NCBI GenBank assembly: GCA_016936395.1
Contig: JAFGXY010000021.1
Coordinates: 1 to 53,971, forward strand
DNA: 53,971 nt
Direction: 5' to 3'
Source of the DNA: Paracoccaceae bacterium
GTDB lineage: Bacteria > Pseudomonadota > Alphaproteobacteria > Rhodobacterales > Rhodobacteraceae
Shown: positions 8,151 through 16,627 of the stretch, piece by piece
Numbering within the stretch: position 1 is the stretch's first letter
Layout: each line of letters starts with the position of its first letter
Notes under the pieces: generated by a model
Seen by the model: the letters and a program-made list of their open reading frames with translations, nothing else
Told to the model about the DNA's origin: nothing
The model's database searches: none
Made by a program: the position numbers and the translations under genes

Positions 8151-9584
8151 TTACTGACCTTTTCCGTTGAAAACCGTATCGTGATAGACTCGGCTTGTGG
8201 TGTCCAGCTCTTCCACCCACAGCCGCACATTGCTGCGGTCGGACGTGGCGGCGGCAGAGCCGGGGGCGGCGTTCAGATAGACCCGCTGCGAGAATGTCTC
8301 GTTGGCGGTGACCGTCACGGTCAGGTCGTCTTCGCCTTCCAACTCCACCGTCAGCGGCACGTCAGAGGTGACAGAGATGGTATAGGTCATGTCCGATCCC
8401 TGCTTGTTTCGCAACCGCAGATCATAGGCATTGCGGATGGTGCCGTCTGACAACGTAACGTAAGTCGGGTTGCGCACGGGTGTCACATTCACGTCAATCG
8501 GCGAGCGCAGGAACAGAGCGACGATAAGGCCGGCGCCAACCCCGCCCCACAACACCGTGTAAAGGATCGTCCGCACCCGGAAGACATGTTTCCAGACCGA
8601 AATCGCCGGGGCACCCGAGCGTTCGGCGGTCTCGTCGGTCAGTGCCATGTAACCGATCAGGTCACGCGGCTTGCCGATCTTGTCCATCACGTCGTTGCAG
8701 GCGTCGATGCACAGGCCGCAGGTGATGCAGGCCAGTTGTTGACCGTCACGAATGTCGATGCCCATCGGGCAGACGTTGACGCAGGCCATGCAGTCGATGC
8801 AATCGCCCTGACCTGCCGCCACTTCGCCTTTGTGCAACTTGCCGCGCGGCTCGCCGCGCCAGTCGCGATAGGCGATGGTCAGGGTGTCTTCGTCCATCAT
8901 CGCGGCCTGAATCCGTGGCCATGGGCAGGCATAGATGCAAATCTGCTCGCGGGCGAAACCGCCAAAGGCAAAGGTGGTGGCGGTCAGGATGGCAATGGTC
9001 AGGTAGGCCGCCGGATGGGCCTGACCGGTCAGCAGATTGCCCAACAGCGTGGGCGCATCGGTGAAATAGAACACCCAAGCCCCGCCCGTCGCCAAGGCGA
9101 TCAGCATCCATGCCGTCCATTTGATCGCACTTTTGCGGATTTTCTCGCCGTTCCATTTCTGGCGGTGCAAACGGATGCGGGCGTTGCGATCGCCTTCAAC
9201 CCAACGCTCGACAAGAATGAACAGATCGGTCCAGACGGTTTGCGGGCAGGCATAGCCGCACCAGACCCGCCCTGCCGCCGAGGTAAACAGGAACAGGCCA
9301 AGCCCCGCCATCACCAACAAACCCGCCACGAAGTAAAACTCGTGCGGCCAGATCTCGATCATGAAGAAAAAGAACCGCCGGTGCGCCAGGTCCAGCAAAA
9401 CGGCCTGATCGGGCAGGCTTGGACCACGGTCCCAGCGAATCCACGGGACAAGGTAGTAAATCCCCAACATGGCGGCCATCAGCCACCATTTCAGGTTCCG
9501 AAACCTGCCAGAAACCCGGCGCGGAAAAATCGGCTCCCGCGCAGCATAAAGGCTTGGCGGTTCGTTGGTATCTTGGCTGCTCAC
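8151..9584 (-). CDS. ccoG: cbb3 oxidase accessory protein CcoG (FixG/RdxA), polyferredoxin
   Basis: 477 residues from the GTG at 9582-9584; GGAG lies 8 bases upstream and the family sequence (SLYAAREPIFPRRVSG) starts shortly after. The protein is membrane-bound with five or so helices, a VWCGYACPQTVW motif, and a soluble bis-[4Fe-4S] domain: CIDCMACVNVCP followed by CITCGLCIDACN. The C-terminal 110 residues form the Ig-like FixG domain. CcoG reduces Cu(II) to Cu(I) during delivery to cbb3 oxidase. It is the first gene of ccoGHIS; a perfect FNR box lies 64-77 bases upstream of the start, which predicts induction at low oxygen. Confidence 0.95.
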   Translation of the reverse strand: MSSQDTNEPPSLYAAREPIFPRRVSGRFRNLKWWLMAAMLGIYYLVPWIRWDRGPSLPDQAVLLDLAHRRFFFFMIEIWPHEFYFVAGLLVMAGLGLFLFTSAAGRVWCGYACPQTVWTDLFILVERWVEGDRNARIRLHRQKWNGEKIRKSAIKWTAWMLIALATGGAWVFYFTDAPTLLGNLLTGQAHPAAYLTIAILTATTFAFGGFAREQICIYACPWPRIQAAMMDEDTLTIAYRDWRGEPRGKLHKGEVAAGQGDCIDCMACVNVCPMGIDIRDGQQLACITCGLCIDACNDVMDKIGKPRDLIGYMALTDETAERSGAPAISVWKHVFRVRTILYTVLWGGVGAGLIVALFLRSPIDVNVTPVRNPTYVTLSDGTIRNAYDLRLRNKQGSDMTYTISVTSDVPLTVELEGEDDLTVTVTANETFSQRVYLNAAPGSAAATSDRSNVRLWVEELDTTSRVYHDTVFNGKGQ

Positions 9585-9647
9585 GGAAAGCTCCGACGGT
9601 TTGGCTGTGTGTAGGTACCGTGGTGCACCATGGCACACAAGGAAACC

Positions 9648-9661
9648 TTGACCTGCATCAA
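9648..9661 (-). promoter_or_regulatory. FNR box upstream of ccoGHIS
   Basis: TTGACCTGCATCAA fits the FNR consensus TTGA(T/C)-N4-(A/G)TCAA with both half-sites. Its centre is 70 bases upstream of the ccoG GTG, a good position for activation by FnrL, which is encoded 5 kb away in this window. A TACCTA at 9612-9617 (minus strand) may be the -10 element, placing the site near -48, slightly beyond the standard -41.5. Confidence 0.8.
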
Positions 9662-9739
9662 AAGGAGTATCGCGGATACAAGTTTATGATGTGGCACTCG
9701 ATCAAGCGGGATACAACCGCAAGGCTGCTACTATTTTGC

Positions 9740-9772
9740 AAGGACAATTAAAGAAGGAACGCGCGGCGTTCC
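9740..9772 (-). terminator. Rho-independent terminator-like hairpin after ccoNOQP
   Basis: A perfect 7-bp stem (GGAACGC / GCGTTCC, 9756-9772, 3-nt loop) followed on the minus strand by TTCTTTAATTG (9745-9755). It lies about 110 bases beyond the ccoP stop and just before the ccoG control region, so it would keep ccoNOQP transcripts from running into ccoGHIS. Confidence 0.65.
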
Positions 9773-9845
9773 TGCCAAGGTGCGGGCCCCTGGTCGCCAT
9801 TGTTACCGCAAGAAAAACGCAACCAGACTGCGATGCGGGGCCGGA

Positions 9846-9876
9846 CTGCCGGGCAAGGATGATCCTCGCCCGGCAG
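9846..9876 (-). terminator. Strong hairpin directly after ccoP
   Basis: CTGCCGGGC and GCCCGGCAG form a perfect 9-bp stem around a 13-nt loop that can itself pair (AGGAT/ATCCT). It begins 8 bases after the ccoP stop. No T-tract follows on the minus strand, so it may protect the 3' end or act with the weaker-stem, T-rich terminator at 9740-9772. Confidence 0.55.
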
Positions 9877-9883
9877 AGAATGG

Positions 9884-10762
9884 TTATTGACCGCCACCAC
9901 GGCTGTGGACATACAAGGCCACGGCGCGGATTTCGTCTTCGCTCAGGATCGCGTTCCAGTTCGGCATCACGCCGAAGCGCGCATAGGTCACGGTTTCGGC
10001 AATCTTCTCGCGTGATCCACCATATAGCCAGATCGCATCCGACAACTTCGGTGCGCCCTGCGTGATATCGCCCGAACCATCTTCCATGTGGCATGCCGCG
10101 CAGTTCTCGACGAAAACCGTCTCGCCAGCCAAGGCGAGGGTGGCATCGTGATCTTGGCCCGAAAGCTTCAGCACATATTCCACCACTTCGTCGATCTGGG
10201 GCTTTTCCAGAATTTCATCGACGCCAAACTTCGGCATCTCGGAATATCGGGCGTCCTCGTCGGTGGTGTTGCGGATCCCATGAGTAATGGTCAGGTGGAT
10301 GTTTTCAATATCCCCGCCCCACAGCCAATCATCGTCCAACAGGCTGGGATAGCCCTTGCCCTCTACCCCGTTGGCACCCGACCCGTGGCAGGTGGTGCAA
10401 TTGGTGCGGAACACGGCCGCCCCGGCATTCTGCGCGAAGCTCATCAGATTAGGGTCTGCCGACACGGTGGTCAGGTCCGCGTCAACCAATGCCTGTTTGA
10501 TCGTGGCGTTTGCATCATCAAAGCGCTTGATCTCGGCCGCAACATCGGCCCGCGTTGACGACCCCAGCAAACCCGGCGTCGCCCTGGTCAGCATCGGCCA
10601 GGCCGGGTGGGCGATGGAATAGCCGATGGCCCAGACGATTGTGGCATAGAATACCCAAACCCACCACCGGGGCATCGGGTTGTCATATTCCTCGATCCCG
10701 TCCCAAGAGTGGCCGGTCGTTGGAACTTCACCCGGCTTTGTTGTTACTCGCTTGGCGCACAT
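9884..10762 (-). CDS. ccoP: cbb3 oxidase subunit CcoP, di-haem cytochrome c
   Basis: 292 residues. The N-terminus carries the conserved GHSWDGIEEYDNPMPRWW, then one membrane helix (WVFYATIVWAIGYSIA). Two c-type haem sites follow in the periplasmic part, CTTCH and CAACH, each with a later Met ligand (SEMPKFG and FGVMPNW). CcoP passes electrons from soluble or membrane-bound cytochrome c to CcoO. The ATG is preceded by AGGAGG with 9 bases spacing. It follows ccoQ by 4 bases and ends the ccoNOQP operon; two hairpins follow it. Confidence 0.97.
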   Translation of the reverse strand: MCAKRVTTKPGEVPTTGHSWDGIEEYDNPMPRWWVWVFYATIVWAIGYSIAHPAWPMLTRATPGLLGSSTRADVAAEIKRFDDANATIKQALVDADLTTVSADPNLMSFAQNAGAAVFRTNCTTCHGSGANGVEGKGYPSLLDDDWLWGGDIENIHLTITHGIRNTTDEDARYSEMPKFGVDEILEKPQIDEVVEYVLKLSGQDHDATLALAGETVFVENCAACHMEDGSGDITQGAPKLSDAIWLYGGSREKIAETVTYARFGVMPNWNAILSEDEIRAVALYVHSRGGGQ

Positions 10763-10766
10763 GCGT

Positions 10767-10967
10767 TCACGCCTCCTTCACGTGGGCTTTTGGGGCGTCC
10801 CCATCGGCGGGTTTCGTATCATTGCGAAAGATCGAGTTGGCCGCGTCGTCATGCATACTGCGGCTGCCGGGACGAAACACATAGACAATGACGCCCAGGA
10901 AGGTGAGCAGGATCGAAAGCATAGCCCAGCTGTCGGCAAACTCTCTGAGGAAGCTGTAGGTGTCCAT
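10767..10967 (-). CDS. ccoQ: cbb3 oxidase subunit CcoQ
   Basis: 66 residues with one membrane helix (MLSILLTFLGVIVYVFRPG) and the CcoQ-type boundary FRPGSRSMHDDAANSIF. CcoQ is a small non-catalytic subunit that stabilises the complex and, in Rhodobacter, has been linked to signalling to the Prr system. It lies 11 bases after the ccoO stop and 4 bases before ccoP. Confidence 0.94.
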   Translation of the reverse strand: MDTYSFLREFADSWAMLSILLTFLGVIVYVFRPGSRSMHDDAANSIFRNDTKPADGDAPKAHVKEA

Positions 10968-10978
10968 CGCGCCCCCCC

Positions 10979-11722
10979 TTACCGGCTTGCGTCAGGTGTG
11001 AAGGTCGAGAAATCGACCATCGTGCCAAGAACCTGAATATAAGCGATCAGTGCATCCGCCTCGGTCAGTTGTGGCTGACCGTCAAAGTTGCGCACGTTGA
11101 TCGCGCGGCCAAAGGCGGCTTCACCATACCGCTCTTCCAACCCATCATAGTCCGAGTCCGGGTCGGCCTGCGCTGTAAAGTCGGCCAGCGCGTTTTCCAT
11201 CATCTCGTCCGAGTAGGGCACGCCGACAAAACGGTGGGTCTTCATCACATCCTGGACATAGCGCCCGTCGATTTCCTTGTTGAACAGGAACCCATAGGGC
11301 GGCATCACCGATTCCGGCACCACGGCCTTGGCATAGGTAAAGTGATCCTGATGCCATTCATCCGAATACCGACCACCGACGCGGGCCAGATCTGGCCCGG
11401 TCCGCTTTGACCCCCACTGGAACGGATGGTCATACATTGATTCCGCAGCAAGGCTGTAGTGGCCATAGCGCTCCACCTCGTCGCGCATCGGGCGGATCAT
11501 CTGGCTGTGGCAGACGTAGCAGCCCTCGCGGATGTAGATGTCGCGCCCGGTCAGTTCGAGCGGGGTGTAGGGGCGAACCCCTTCCACCTTTTCGATCGTG
11601 TTCTCAAGATAGAACAGCGGCACGATCTGAACCAGACCACCGATCGACACAACGATCAGGCTGAGGACCATCAGCAGCGTGGCATGGGTTTCGATTACTT
11701 TGTGTTTGTCAAGAATAGCCAT
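10979..11722 (-). CDS. ccoO: cbb3 oxidase subunit CcoO, mono-haem cytochrome c
   Basis: 247 residues. An N-terminal membrane anchor ([20 protein letters not shown]) is followed by the haem c site [12 protein letters not shown], a hallmark of CcoO, and a Met ligand candidate in [10 protein letters not shown]. It carries electrons from CcoP to the binuclear centre in CcoN. The start [17 protein letters not shown] matches the family. It is 15 bases downstream of ccoN. Confidence 0.97.
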   Translation of the reverse strand: MAILDKHKVIETHATLLMVLSLIVVSIGGLVQIVPLFYLENTIEKVEGVRPYTPLELTGRDIYIREGCYVCHSQMIRPMRDEVERYGHYSLAAESMYDHPFQWGSKRTGPDLARVGGRYSDEWHQDHFTYAKAVVPESVMPPYGFLFNKEIDGRYVQDVMKTHRFVGVPYSDEMMENALADFTAQADPDSDYDGLEERYGEAAFGRAINVRNFDGQPQLTEADALIAYIQVLGTMVDFSTFTPDASR

Positions 11723-11737
11723 TGTCCCGCCCTTCGG

Positions 11738-13336
11738 TCATTCAGCAGGAACAACCGAGTGGGACGTAACCCGCGAGGGTTGCGCACGCACGGTCATCCA
11801 CAGATTGTAGCACATGATCAGCCCGCCGGTGAGGTAGAGACCCCCGCCCAAGGCCCGCACCACATACATCGGATACTTCGCGGCCACGGTGTCGGCAAAG
11901 GCGTTCACCAGATAGCCATTGGCATCGACTTCGCGCCACATCAGGCCTTCCATGATGCCGGACACCCACATCGCCGAGGCGTAAAGCACGATCCCGATGG
12001 TGGCGAGCCAGAAGTGCCAGCTGACCAGCTTCAGGCTGTAAAGCCCGCTGCGGTTCCACAGGCGCGGCGTCAGGAAGTAGAGCGCGCCAAAGGTGATCAT
12101 GCCGTTCCAGCCAAGCGCGCCGGAATGGACGTGACCGATGGTCCAGTCAGTGTAATGCGACAGGCTGTTGACGGCCTTGATCGCCATCATCGGGCCCTCA
12201 AAGGTCGACATGCCGTAAAAGCCGACCGACACCACCATCATCCGGATCACCGGGTCGGTGCGCAGCTTGTCCCATGCGCCCGACAGCGTCATCAGACCGT
12301 TGATCATGCCACCCCAGGACGGCATCCACAGCACGATCGACATCACCATGCCAAGGGTCTGGGCCCAATCTGGCAGCGCAGTATAGTGCAGGTGGTGCGG
12401 ACCGGCCCAGATATACAGGAAGATCAGCGCCCAGAAGTGGATGATCGACAGCTTGTAGCTGAACACCGGACGTTCGGCCTGCTTGGGCACGAAGTAGTAC
12501 ATCATGCCCAGGAAGCCTGCGGTCAGGAAGAAGCCAACCGCGTTGTGGCCATACCACCACTGGATCATCGCATCCTGCACGCCGCTGGTCACCTGAACCG
12601 ACTGCGAGCCGAACACCGACACCGGGATCGCCATGTTGTTCACCAGATGCAGCATCGCAATGGTGATGATGAAGGCCAGATAGAACCAGTTCGCCACATA
12701 GATGTGAGGTTCCTTGCGCTTCATCAGCGTGCCGGCAAAGACCGCAAGGAACGCCACCCAGACCACGGTGATCAGCAGGTCGACATACCAGACCGGCTCG
12801 GCGTATTCCTTGGATTGCGTGCCGCCAAGCACATAGCCGGCGGCCGCCAGGACGATGACAAGTTGCCAGCCCCAGAACACGAACCACGCCAGATTGCCAC
12901 CCCAAAGCCGGGTGGCACTGGTGCGTTGCACGACGTAAAAGGCCGACATGATCAGCGCGTTGCCGCCAAAGGCAAAGATCACGGCACTGGTGTGCAACGG
13001 TCGCAACCGGCCAAAGTTGCCCATGCCTTGCAGGGCTTCGTAATTGAGCCATGGCCATGCCAACTGGCTGGCGATGAACACGCCCACCGTGAAGCCGACC
13101 ACGCCCCAAACGGCGGTGGCGATCACGCCGGCCCGGACCACGCCATCCATGTATTCGTTCTTGTTGACGAATTTCGGTTCACCAATCCCGCGCAACACCA
13201 CAAGGAACGCAAGTCCTGCGGCAAGCATCACTGTGATGGCGTTGACCAGATAGGCGGTGTCATGGGCATAATTGGCTGCAATCGCCGCCCCTACGGCGAA
13301 CAGGCCAAGCACGACCAGTTTCAGATAATCCCACAT
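11738..13336 (-). CDS. ccoN: cbb3-type cytochrome oxidase catalytic subunit CcoN
   Basis: 532 residues, about 12 membrane helices. The haem-copper motifs are present: [18 protein letters not shown] (low-spin haem His), [20 protein letters not shown] (CuB His and cross-linked Tyr of C-type oxidases), and [16 protein letters not shown] (CuB His pair), then [16 protein letters not shown] (haem ligands). It reduces oxygen to water with proton pumping at very low oxygen. It is the first gene of ccoNOQP; a perfect FNR box lies 111-124 bases upstream. A long open frame on the plus strand here is a shadow. Confidence 0.98.
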   Translation of the reverse strand: MWDYLKLVVLGLFAVGAAIAANYAHDTAYLVNAITVMLAAGLAFLVVLRGIGEPKFVNKNEYMDGVVRAGVIATAVWGVVGFTVGVFIASQLAWPWLNYEALQGMGNFGRLRPLHTSAVIFAFGGNALIMSAFYVVQRTSATRLWGGNLAWFVFWGWQLVIVLAAAGYVLGGTQSKEYAEPVWYVDLLITVVWVAFLAVFAGTLMKRKEPHIYVANWFYLAFIITIAMLHLVNNMAIPVSVFGSQSVQVTSGVQDAMIQWWYGHNAVGFFLTAGFLGMMYYFVPKQAERPVFSYKLSIIHFWALIFLYIWAGPHHLHYTALPDWAQTLGMVMSIVLWMPSWGGMINGLMTLSGAWDKLRTDPVIRMMVVSVGFYGMSTFEGPMMAIKAVNSLSHYTDWTIGHVHSGALGWNGMITFGALYFLTPRLWNRSGLYSLKLVSWHFWLATIGIVLYASAMWVSGIMEGLMWREVDANGYLVNAFADTVAAKYPMYVVRALGGGLYLTGGLIMCYNLWMTVRAQPSRVTSHSVVPAE

Positions 13337-13446
13337 GTTTTCGTCCCTTCGTCTGGTTCGGTTGGACTGACCGCCGAATCAAATCGGTGGGACCATCCGC
13401 TGAATCTTGGATATAGCATTCGTGCGACGCCCTGCGACACATAACT

Positions 13447-13460
13447 TTGATCCATATCAA
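13447..13460 (-). promoter_or_regulatory. FNR box for ccoNOQP
   Basis: TTGATCCATATCAA is a perfect FNR consensus site. A minus-strand TGCTAT (13413-13418) or the overlapping CTATAT can serve as -10, placing the site close to -41.5 relative to a start near 13407-13412 and leaving a leader of about 70 bases before ccoN. This is the arrangement of a class II FNR-activated promoter. Confidence 0.85.
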
Positions 13461-13478
13461 ATCAGCTTTGACTTCCGG

Positions 13479-13520
13479 TTGATGAAGGTCAAGGCAAATT
13501 TGTGGCCATACCCCTATCCT
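13479..13520 (+). promoter_or_regulatory. FNR-dependent promoter of the universal stress protein gene
   Basis: TTGATGAAGGTCAA (13479-13492) is an FNR box with one variant half-site (GTCAA). TATCCT at 13515-13520 lies where a -10 box should be if the box is centred at -41.5, giving a start near 13527, about 20 bases before the usp ATG. The gene's AGGAGG is at 13534-13540. The site is only 18 bases from the ccoN FNR box, so two FNR dimers would sit back to back. Confidence 0.75.
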
Positions 13521-13546
13521 GTGGCATCAGGAAAAGGAGGCGTTTC

Positions 13547-14392
13547 ATGGCCTATAAGTCTATTCTCACGGTGGCGACCCATGCTGCCCATGTGCCAAAG
13601 GCCATCGCCGCAGCAGCCCAGATCTGCGCGCAGAATGACGCGCATCTGGATGTCATGGCGCTGGGGATCGACCGCACGCAGGTGGGTTATTCCTATGTCG
13701 GAACCGGGGCGGCAATGATGCAGGTGGCCTTGGACCGTGCCGATGCCGATGCCCGTGCGCTGGAAGCGGCGGTCAAGGCGGCCTTTGCCGCCGAAAGCCC
13801 CAGCCTGCGCGCCACGGTCGAGGCTGCGGTGACCCAACTTGGGGCTCTGACCGATCTGGTCGCGCAACGCGCCCGCTTTGCCGATCTGGTGCTTTTGGCC
13901 CGGCCTTACGGCAAGGATCAGGGCGCCGAGGCCGAAGCGGTGGTGGAGGCCGCGATGTTCGAAGGTCAGGCCCCGGTTCTGGTTCTGCCCGAAAGCGGGC
14001 TGGCCAAGGCCGTGCCGGGTCGCATCGTCATCGCCTGGAACCAAAGCCGCGAGGCCCTGCGCGCCGTTCGGGCGGCACTGCCGATGCTGAAACAAGCCGA
14101 TATGGTCACCATCACCATCATCGACCCGCCCGCCCATGGCCCCGAACGGTCAGACCCCGGCGGAATGCTGTGCCAGATGCTGGTGCGGCACGGGGTTCGT
14201 GCCGAAGTCTCGGTGCTGGCGCGCACCCTGCCCCGCGTCTCGGATGTGCTGTCGCGCCATGTGCGCGATTCCGATGCCGATCTGCTGGTGATGGGGGCCT
14301 ATGGGCATTCGCGCTTTCGCGAGGCCATTCTGGGCGGTGCCACCCGCAACATGCTGGAGCAATCGACTGTGCCGGTGCTGATGGCGCATTGA
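13547..14392 (+). CDS. Universal stress protein, tandem UspA domains
   Basis: 281 residues, twice the size of a single Usp domain. The first domain (MAYKSILTVATHAA..., about 1-150) lacks a clear ATP motif. The second (about 155-281, starting GRIVIAWNQSREALRAV) ends with MGAYGHSRFREAILGGAT and VPVLMAH, matching the G-x2-G-x9-G-(S/T) ATP-binding pattern. The start is fixed by GGAGG 6 bases upstream of ATG 13547. It is divergent from ccoN and has its own FNR-type promoter, which predicts expression at low oxygen. Its partner is unknown; Usp genes beside cbb3 and fnr genes are common in this group. Confidence 0.9.
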   Translation: MAYKSILTVATHAAHVPKAIAAAAQICAQNDAHLDVMALGIDRTQVGYSYVGTGAAMMQVALDRADADARALEAAVKAAFAAESPSLRATVEAAVTQLGALTDLVAQRARFADLVLLARPYGKDQGAEAEAVVEAAMFEGQAPVLVLPESGLAKAVPGRIVIAWNQSREALRAVRAALPMLKQADMVTITIIDPPAHGPERSDPGGMLCQMLVRHGVRAEVSVLARTLPRVSDVLSRHVRDSDADLLVMGAYGHSRFREAILGGATRNMLEQSTVPVLMAH

Positions 14393-14405
14393 TCCTGGGG
14401 CAGAC

Positions 14406-14432
14406 GGGGTGGTGTCAGGCTGGCATCACCCC
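14406..14432. terminator. Hairpin between convergent usp and fnrL genes
   Basis: GGGGTGGTG and CATCACCCC can form a 9-bp stem with one G-T pair around a 9-nt loop. It lies 14 bases after the usp stop and 10 bases before the fnrL stop and could serve both strands. No T-tract follows on either strand, so termination is an inference from position. Confidence 0.45.
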
Positions 14433-14442
14433 GGCGCCCGCT

Positions 14443-15195
14443 TCAGACCAGAAAGCCGCCGTCGGTGTCGTCTCCGGTCTCTTCCATCAGCGAGTTGATC
14501 GACGGCACGATCACGTGACGCTTGCCCTCAAGCTCGATCACACCGTCTTTCTTCAGCGCACTCATCTGGCGGCTGACGGTTTCCAGCGTCAGGCCAAGGT
14601 AGTCGGCCATTTCCTCCCGCGTCAGCGGCAGGTCAAAGATCACCGAGCCTCTGCTTGACCGGGGCGATTTCAGGCTGGCGTCGCGGCGCGCAATGATGGC
14701 CAGAAGGCTGGCGATCTTTTCGCGCGCGGTCTTGCGGCCCAAAAGCAGCATCCATTCGCGGGCGGCGTCCAGTTCGTCCAGCGTCATTTCCAGCAACCGC
14801 TGCGCGATGTGCGGGGTGGCAGACATCAGTTCCTCGAACGGTTTCTTGCGAAAACAGCACATCACAAGATCGGTGGTCGCGGTCACGTCATAGGCAGCGG
14901 TAGACCGGCCCGGACGTCCGACAAAGTCAGACGGCAGCAAAAGACCCACCATCTGGCGGCGGCCATCTTCCATCGTCTGCGTCAAGGTTGCGATCCCGGT
15001 CACTACCGAGGCGACAAAATCCATCCGGTCGCCTGACCAGATCACGGTCTGGCCCGCCTGATAGCTGCGATAATACTTGATCTGCTCAAGCTTGGTCAGT
15101 TCGTCCGACTCGCAATGCGCGCAGACCGCACGGTGGCGGATCGGGCAATCGGCGCAGTCATGGGCCAACAAATGCGAATCTTGATGAAGTGCCAT
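14443..15195 (-). CDS. fnrL: FnrL, oxygen-sensing Crp/Fnr-family regulator
   Basis: 250 residues from MALHQDSHLLAHDC (ATG at 15193-15195). Iron-sulfur cluster ligands are visible: C14, C17, C25, C28 in the N-terminal cluster and C113/C114 in the effector domain; one N-terminal Cys is probably spare. The C-terminal helix-turn-helix reads YLGLTLETVSRQMSALKK, whose E..SR recognition pattern is the one that reads TTGAT half-sites. It should activate cco, hemN and other genes when oxygen is low. The perfect FNR box at 15214-15227 is centred only 25 bases upstream of its start codon, so FnrL probably represses its own gene. Confidence 0.96.
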   Translation of the reverse strand: MALHQDSHLLAHDCADCPIRHRAVCAHCESDELTKLEQIKYYRSYQAGQTVIWSGDRMDFVASVVTGIATLTQTMEDGRRQMVGLLLPSDFVGRPGRSTAAYDVTATTDLVMCCFRKKPFEELMSATPHIAQRLLEMTLDELDAAREWMLLLGRKTAREKIASLLAIIARRDASLKSPRSSRGSVIFDLPLTREEMADYLGLTLETVSRQMSALKKDGVIELEGKRHVIVPSINSLMEETGDDTDGGFLV

Positions 15196-15213
15196 GACCG
15201 CCTTTTTCCCTGC

Positions 15214-15227
15214 TTGATCTGCATCAA
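15214..15227 (+). promoter_or_regulatory. FNR box between fnrL and hemN
   Basis: TTGATCTGCATCAA is a perfect FNR site in the 60-bp region between the two divergent genes. An activator at -41.5 would start hemN transcription at about 15262, exactly at an ATG. Toward fnrL the same geometry would put the start inside the coding region, so on that side the site is more likely repressive. Confidence 0.85.
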
Positions 15228-15261
15228 GGCAGATCTGTTTCCCTTTGATGAACATATGAGA

Positions 15262-16617
15262 ATGACACAGGAATCGCAACTCACCCGTCTCGGGCTATTT
15301 GACGCGCGCGTGCCCCGGTATACCAGCTATCCGACGGCTCCGCATTTTGGCGCATCAGTGACACCCGACCTATTCACCTCGTGGGTCGAACAGATCCCCG
15401 AAGGCACGTCCATCTCGTTGTATTTGCACGTGCCGTTCTGTCGGCGCCTGTGCTGGTTCTGCGCCTGCCGAACGCAAGGCACCAGCAGCGATGCGCCGGT
15501 GATCGCCTATGCCGAGACTTTGCGGACCGAGATCAGGATGCTGAAACAGCACCTGCCCGCCGGGGTAAAATTGTCGCGCCTGCATTGGGGCGGCGGCACC
15601 CCGACGTTGCTTTCCCCGAGTGAAATCAAGATGTTGGCCGATGTCATCTTTGACACTGTGCCGCTGGGCGACGGGGCCGAGTTTTCGGTCGAGATCGACC
15701 CCGACGAGGTGGATGACGCCCGCCTTGACGCGCTGGCCGCATCAGGCATGAACCGTGCCTCGATCGGGGTGCAGGATTTTGACGAGATCATCCAGAAGGC
15801 CATCGGTCGCGAGCAAAGCTATGAGCTGACCAAGCGCGTGGTCGACATGATCCGTGATCGCGGCATCGCCAGCCTGAATGCCGATATCCTTTATGGCCTG
15901 CCGCACCAGACGCAGGCGCGTATTGCCGATTCTGTGCAAAAGCTGCTGACGCTGTCGCCGGATCGGGTGGCGCTCTATGGCTATGCGCATGTGCCGTGGA
16001 TGAGCCGCCGCCAGCAAATGATTCCGCCCGAGGCGATTCCCTCGCCGCAGAACCGGCTGAAGCTGTTTGAAACTGCGGCGCAACTGTTCCGCTGGGATGG
16101 CTATCGCGATATCGGCATCGACCACTTTGCCCGGCCCGAAGACGGCGTGGCCAAGGCGCTGGCCGCCGGAACCCTGCGCCGCAACTTCCAGGGCTATACC
16201 GACGACACCGCCCCGGTGCTGATCGGTCTGGGCGCATCGTCGATCAGCCGCTTCCCGCAGGGCTATGCGCAAAACGTCTCGGGCACCTCGGATTACACCA
16301 AGGCCATCCGCGCGGGCGAATTTTCAACCCACCGGGGCCATGTGTTCAGCGGCGAAGACACGATGCGCGGTCGGATCATCGAAGCCCTGATGTGCGATTT
16401 CCGCGTCAGCCGGGCCGAGATCCTGCGCGACTTCGATACCACCCCCGAACGGCTGGACATGATGCTGGGCCGTGCGGCAGATGCCTTCCCAGGCATGGTC
16501 GTGTTGAATGCGGACGGTCTGACCGTCCTGCCCGATGGCCGACCGCTGACCCGCATGGTCGCCCGGTCGTTTGACGCTTACGACCAGACCAAGGCCCAAC
16601 ACTCGGCAGCGATCTGA
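15262..16617 (+). CDS. hemN: Oxygen-independent coproporphyrinogen III oxidase HemN (HemZ)
   Basis: 451 residues from ATG 15262 (an in-frame ATG two codons earlier, 15256, is the alternative). This radical-SAM enzyme makes protoporphyrinogen IX from coproporphyrinogen III without oxygen. The [4Fe-4S] ligands are C60-RRL-C64-WF-C67, followed by C69, in HVPFCRRLCWFCACRTQG; GGGTPTLL is the SAM-binding motif, and PRYTSYPTAPHF marks the true HemN branch rather than HemW. No Shine-Dalgarno is visible before either ATG. It is divergent from fnrL, shares the perfect FNR box, and supplies haem for the oxidase encoded nearby. Confidence 0.95.
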   Translation: MTQESQLTRLGLFDARVPRYTSYPTAPHFGASVTPDLFTSWVEQIPEGTSISLYLHVPFCRRLCWFCACRTQGTSSDAPVIAYAETLRTEIRMLKQHLPAGVKLSRLHWGGGTPTLLSPSEIKMLADVIFDTVPLGDGAEFSVEIDPDEVDDARLDALAASGMNRASIGVQDFDEIIQKAIGREQSYELTKRVVDMIRDRGIASLNADILYGLPHQTQARIADSVQKLLTLSPDRVALYGYAHVPWMSRRQQMIPPEAIPSPQNRLKLFETAAQLFRWDGYRDIGIDHFARPEDGVAKALAAGTLRRNFQGYTDDTAPVLIGLGASSISRFPQGYAQNVSGTSDYTKAIRAGEFSTHRGHVFSGEDTMRGRIIEALMCDFRVSRAEILRDFDTTPERLDMMLGRAADAFPGMVVLNADGLTVLPDGRPLTRMVARSFDAYDQTKAQHSAAI

Positions 16618-16627
16618 CGCCCCGGCG

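Noticed and set aside
11459..13444. 661-codon open frame on the plus strand
   Set aside because: Antisense to ccoO and ccoN, with the same His/Gln/Arg-rich shadow composition.
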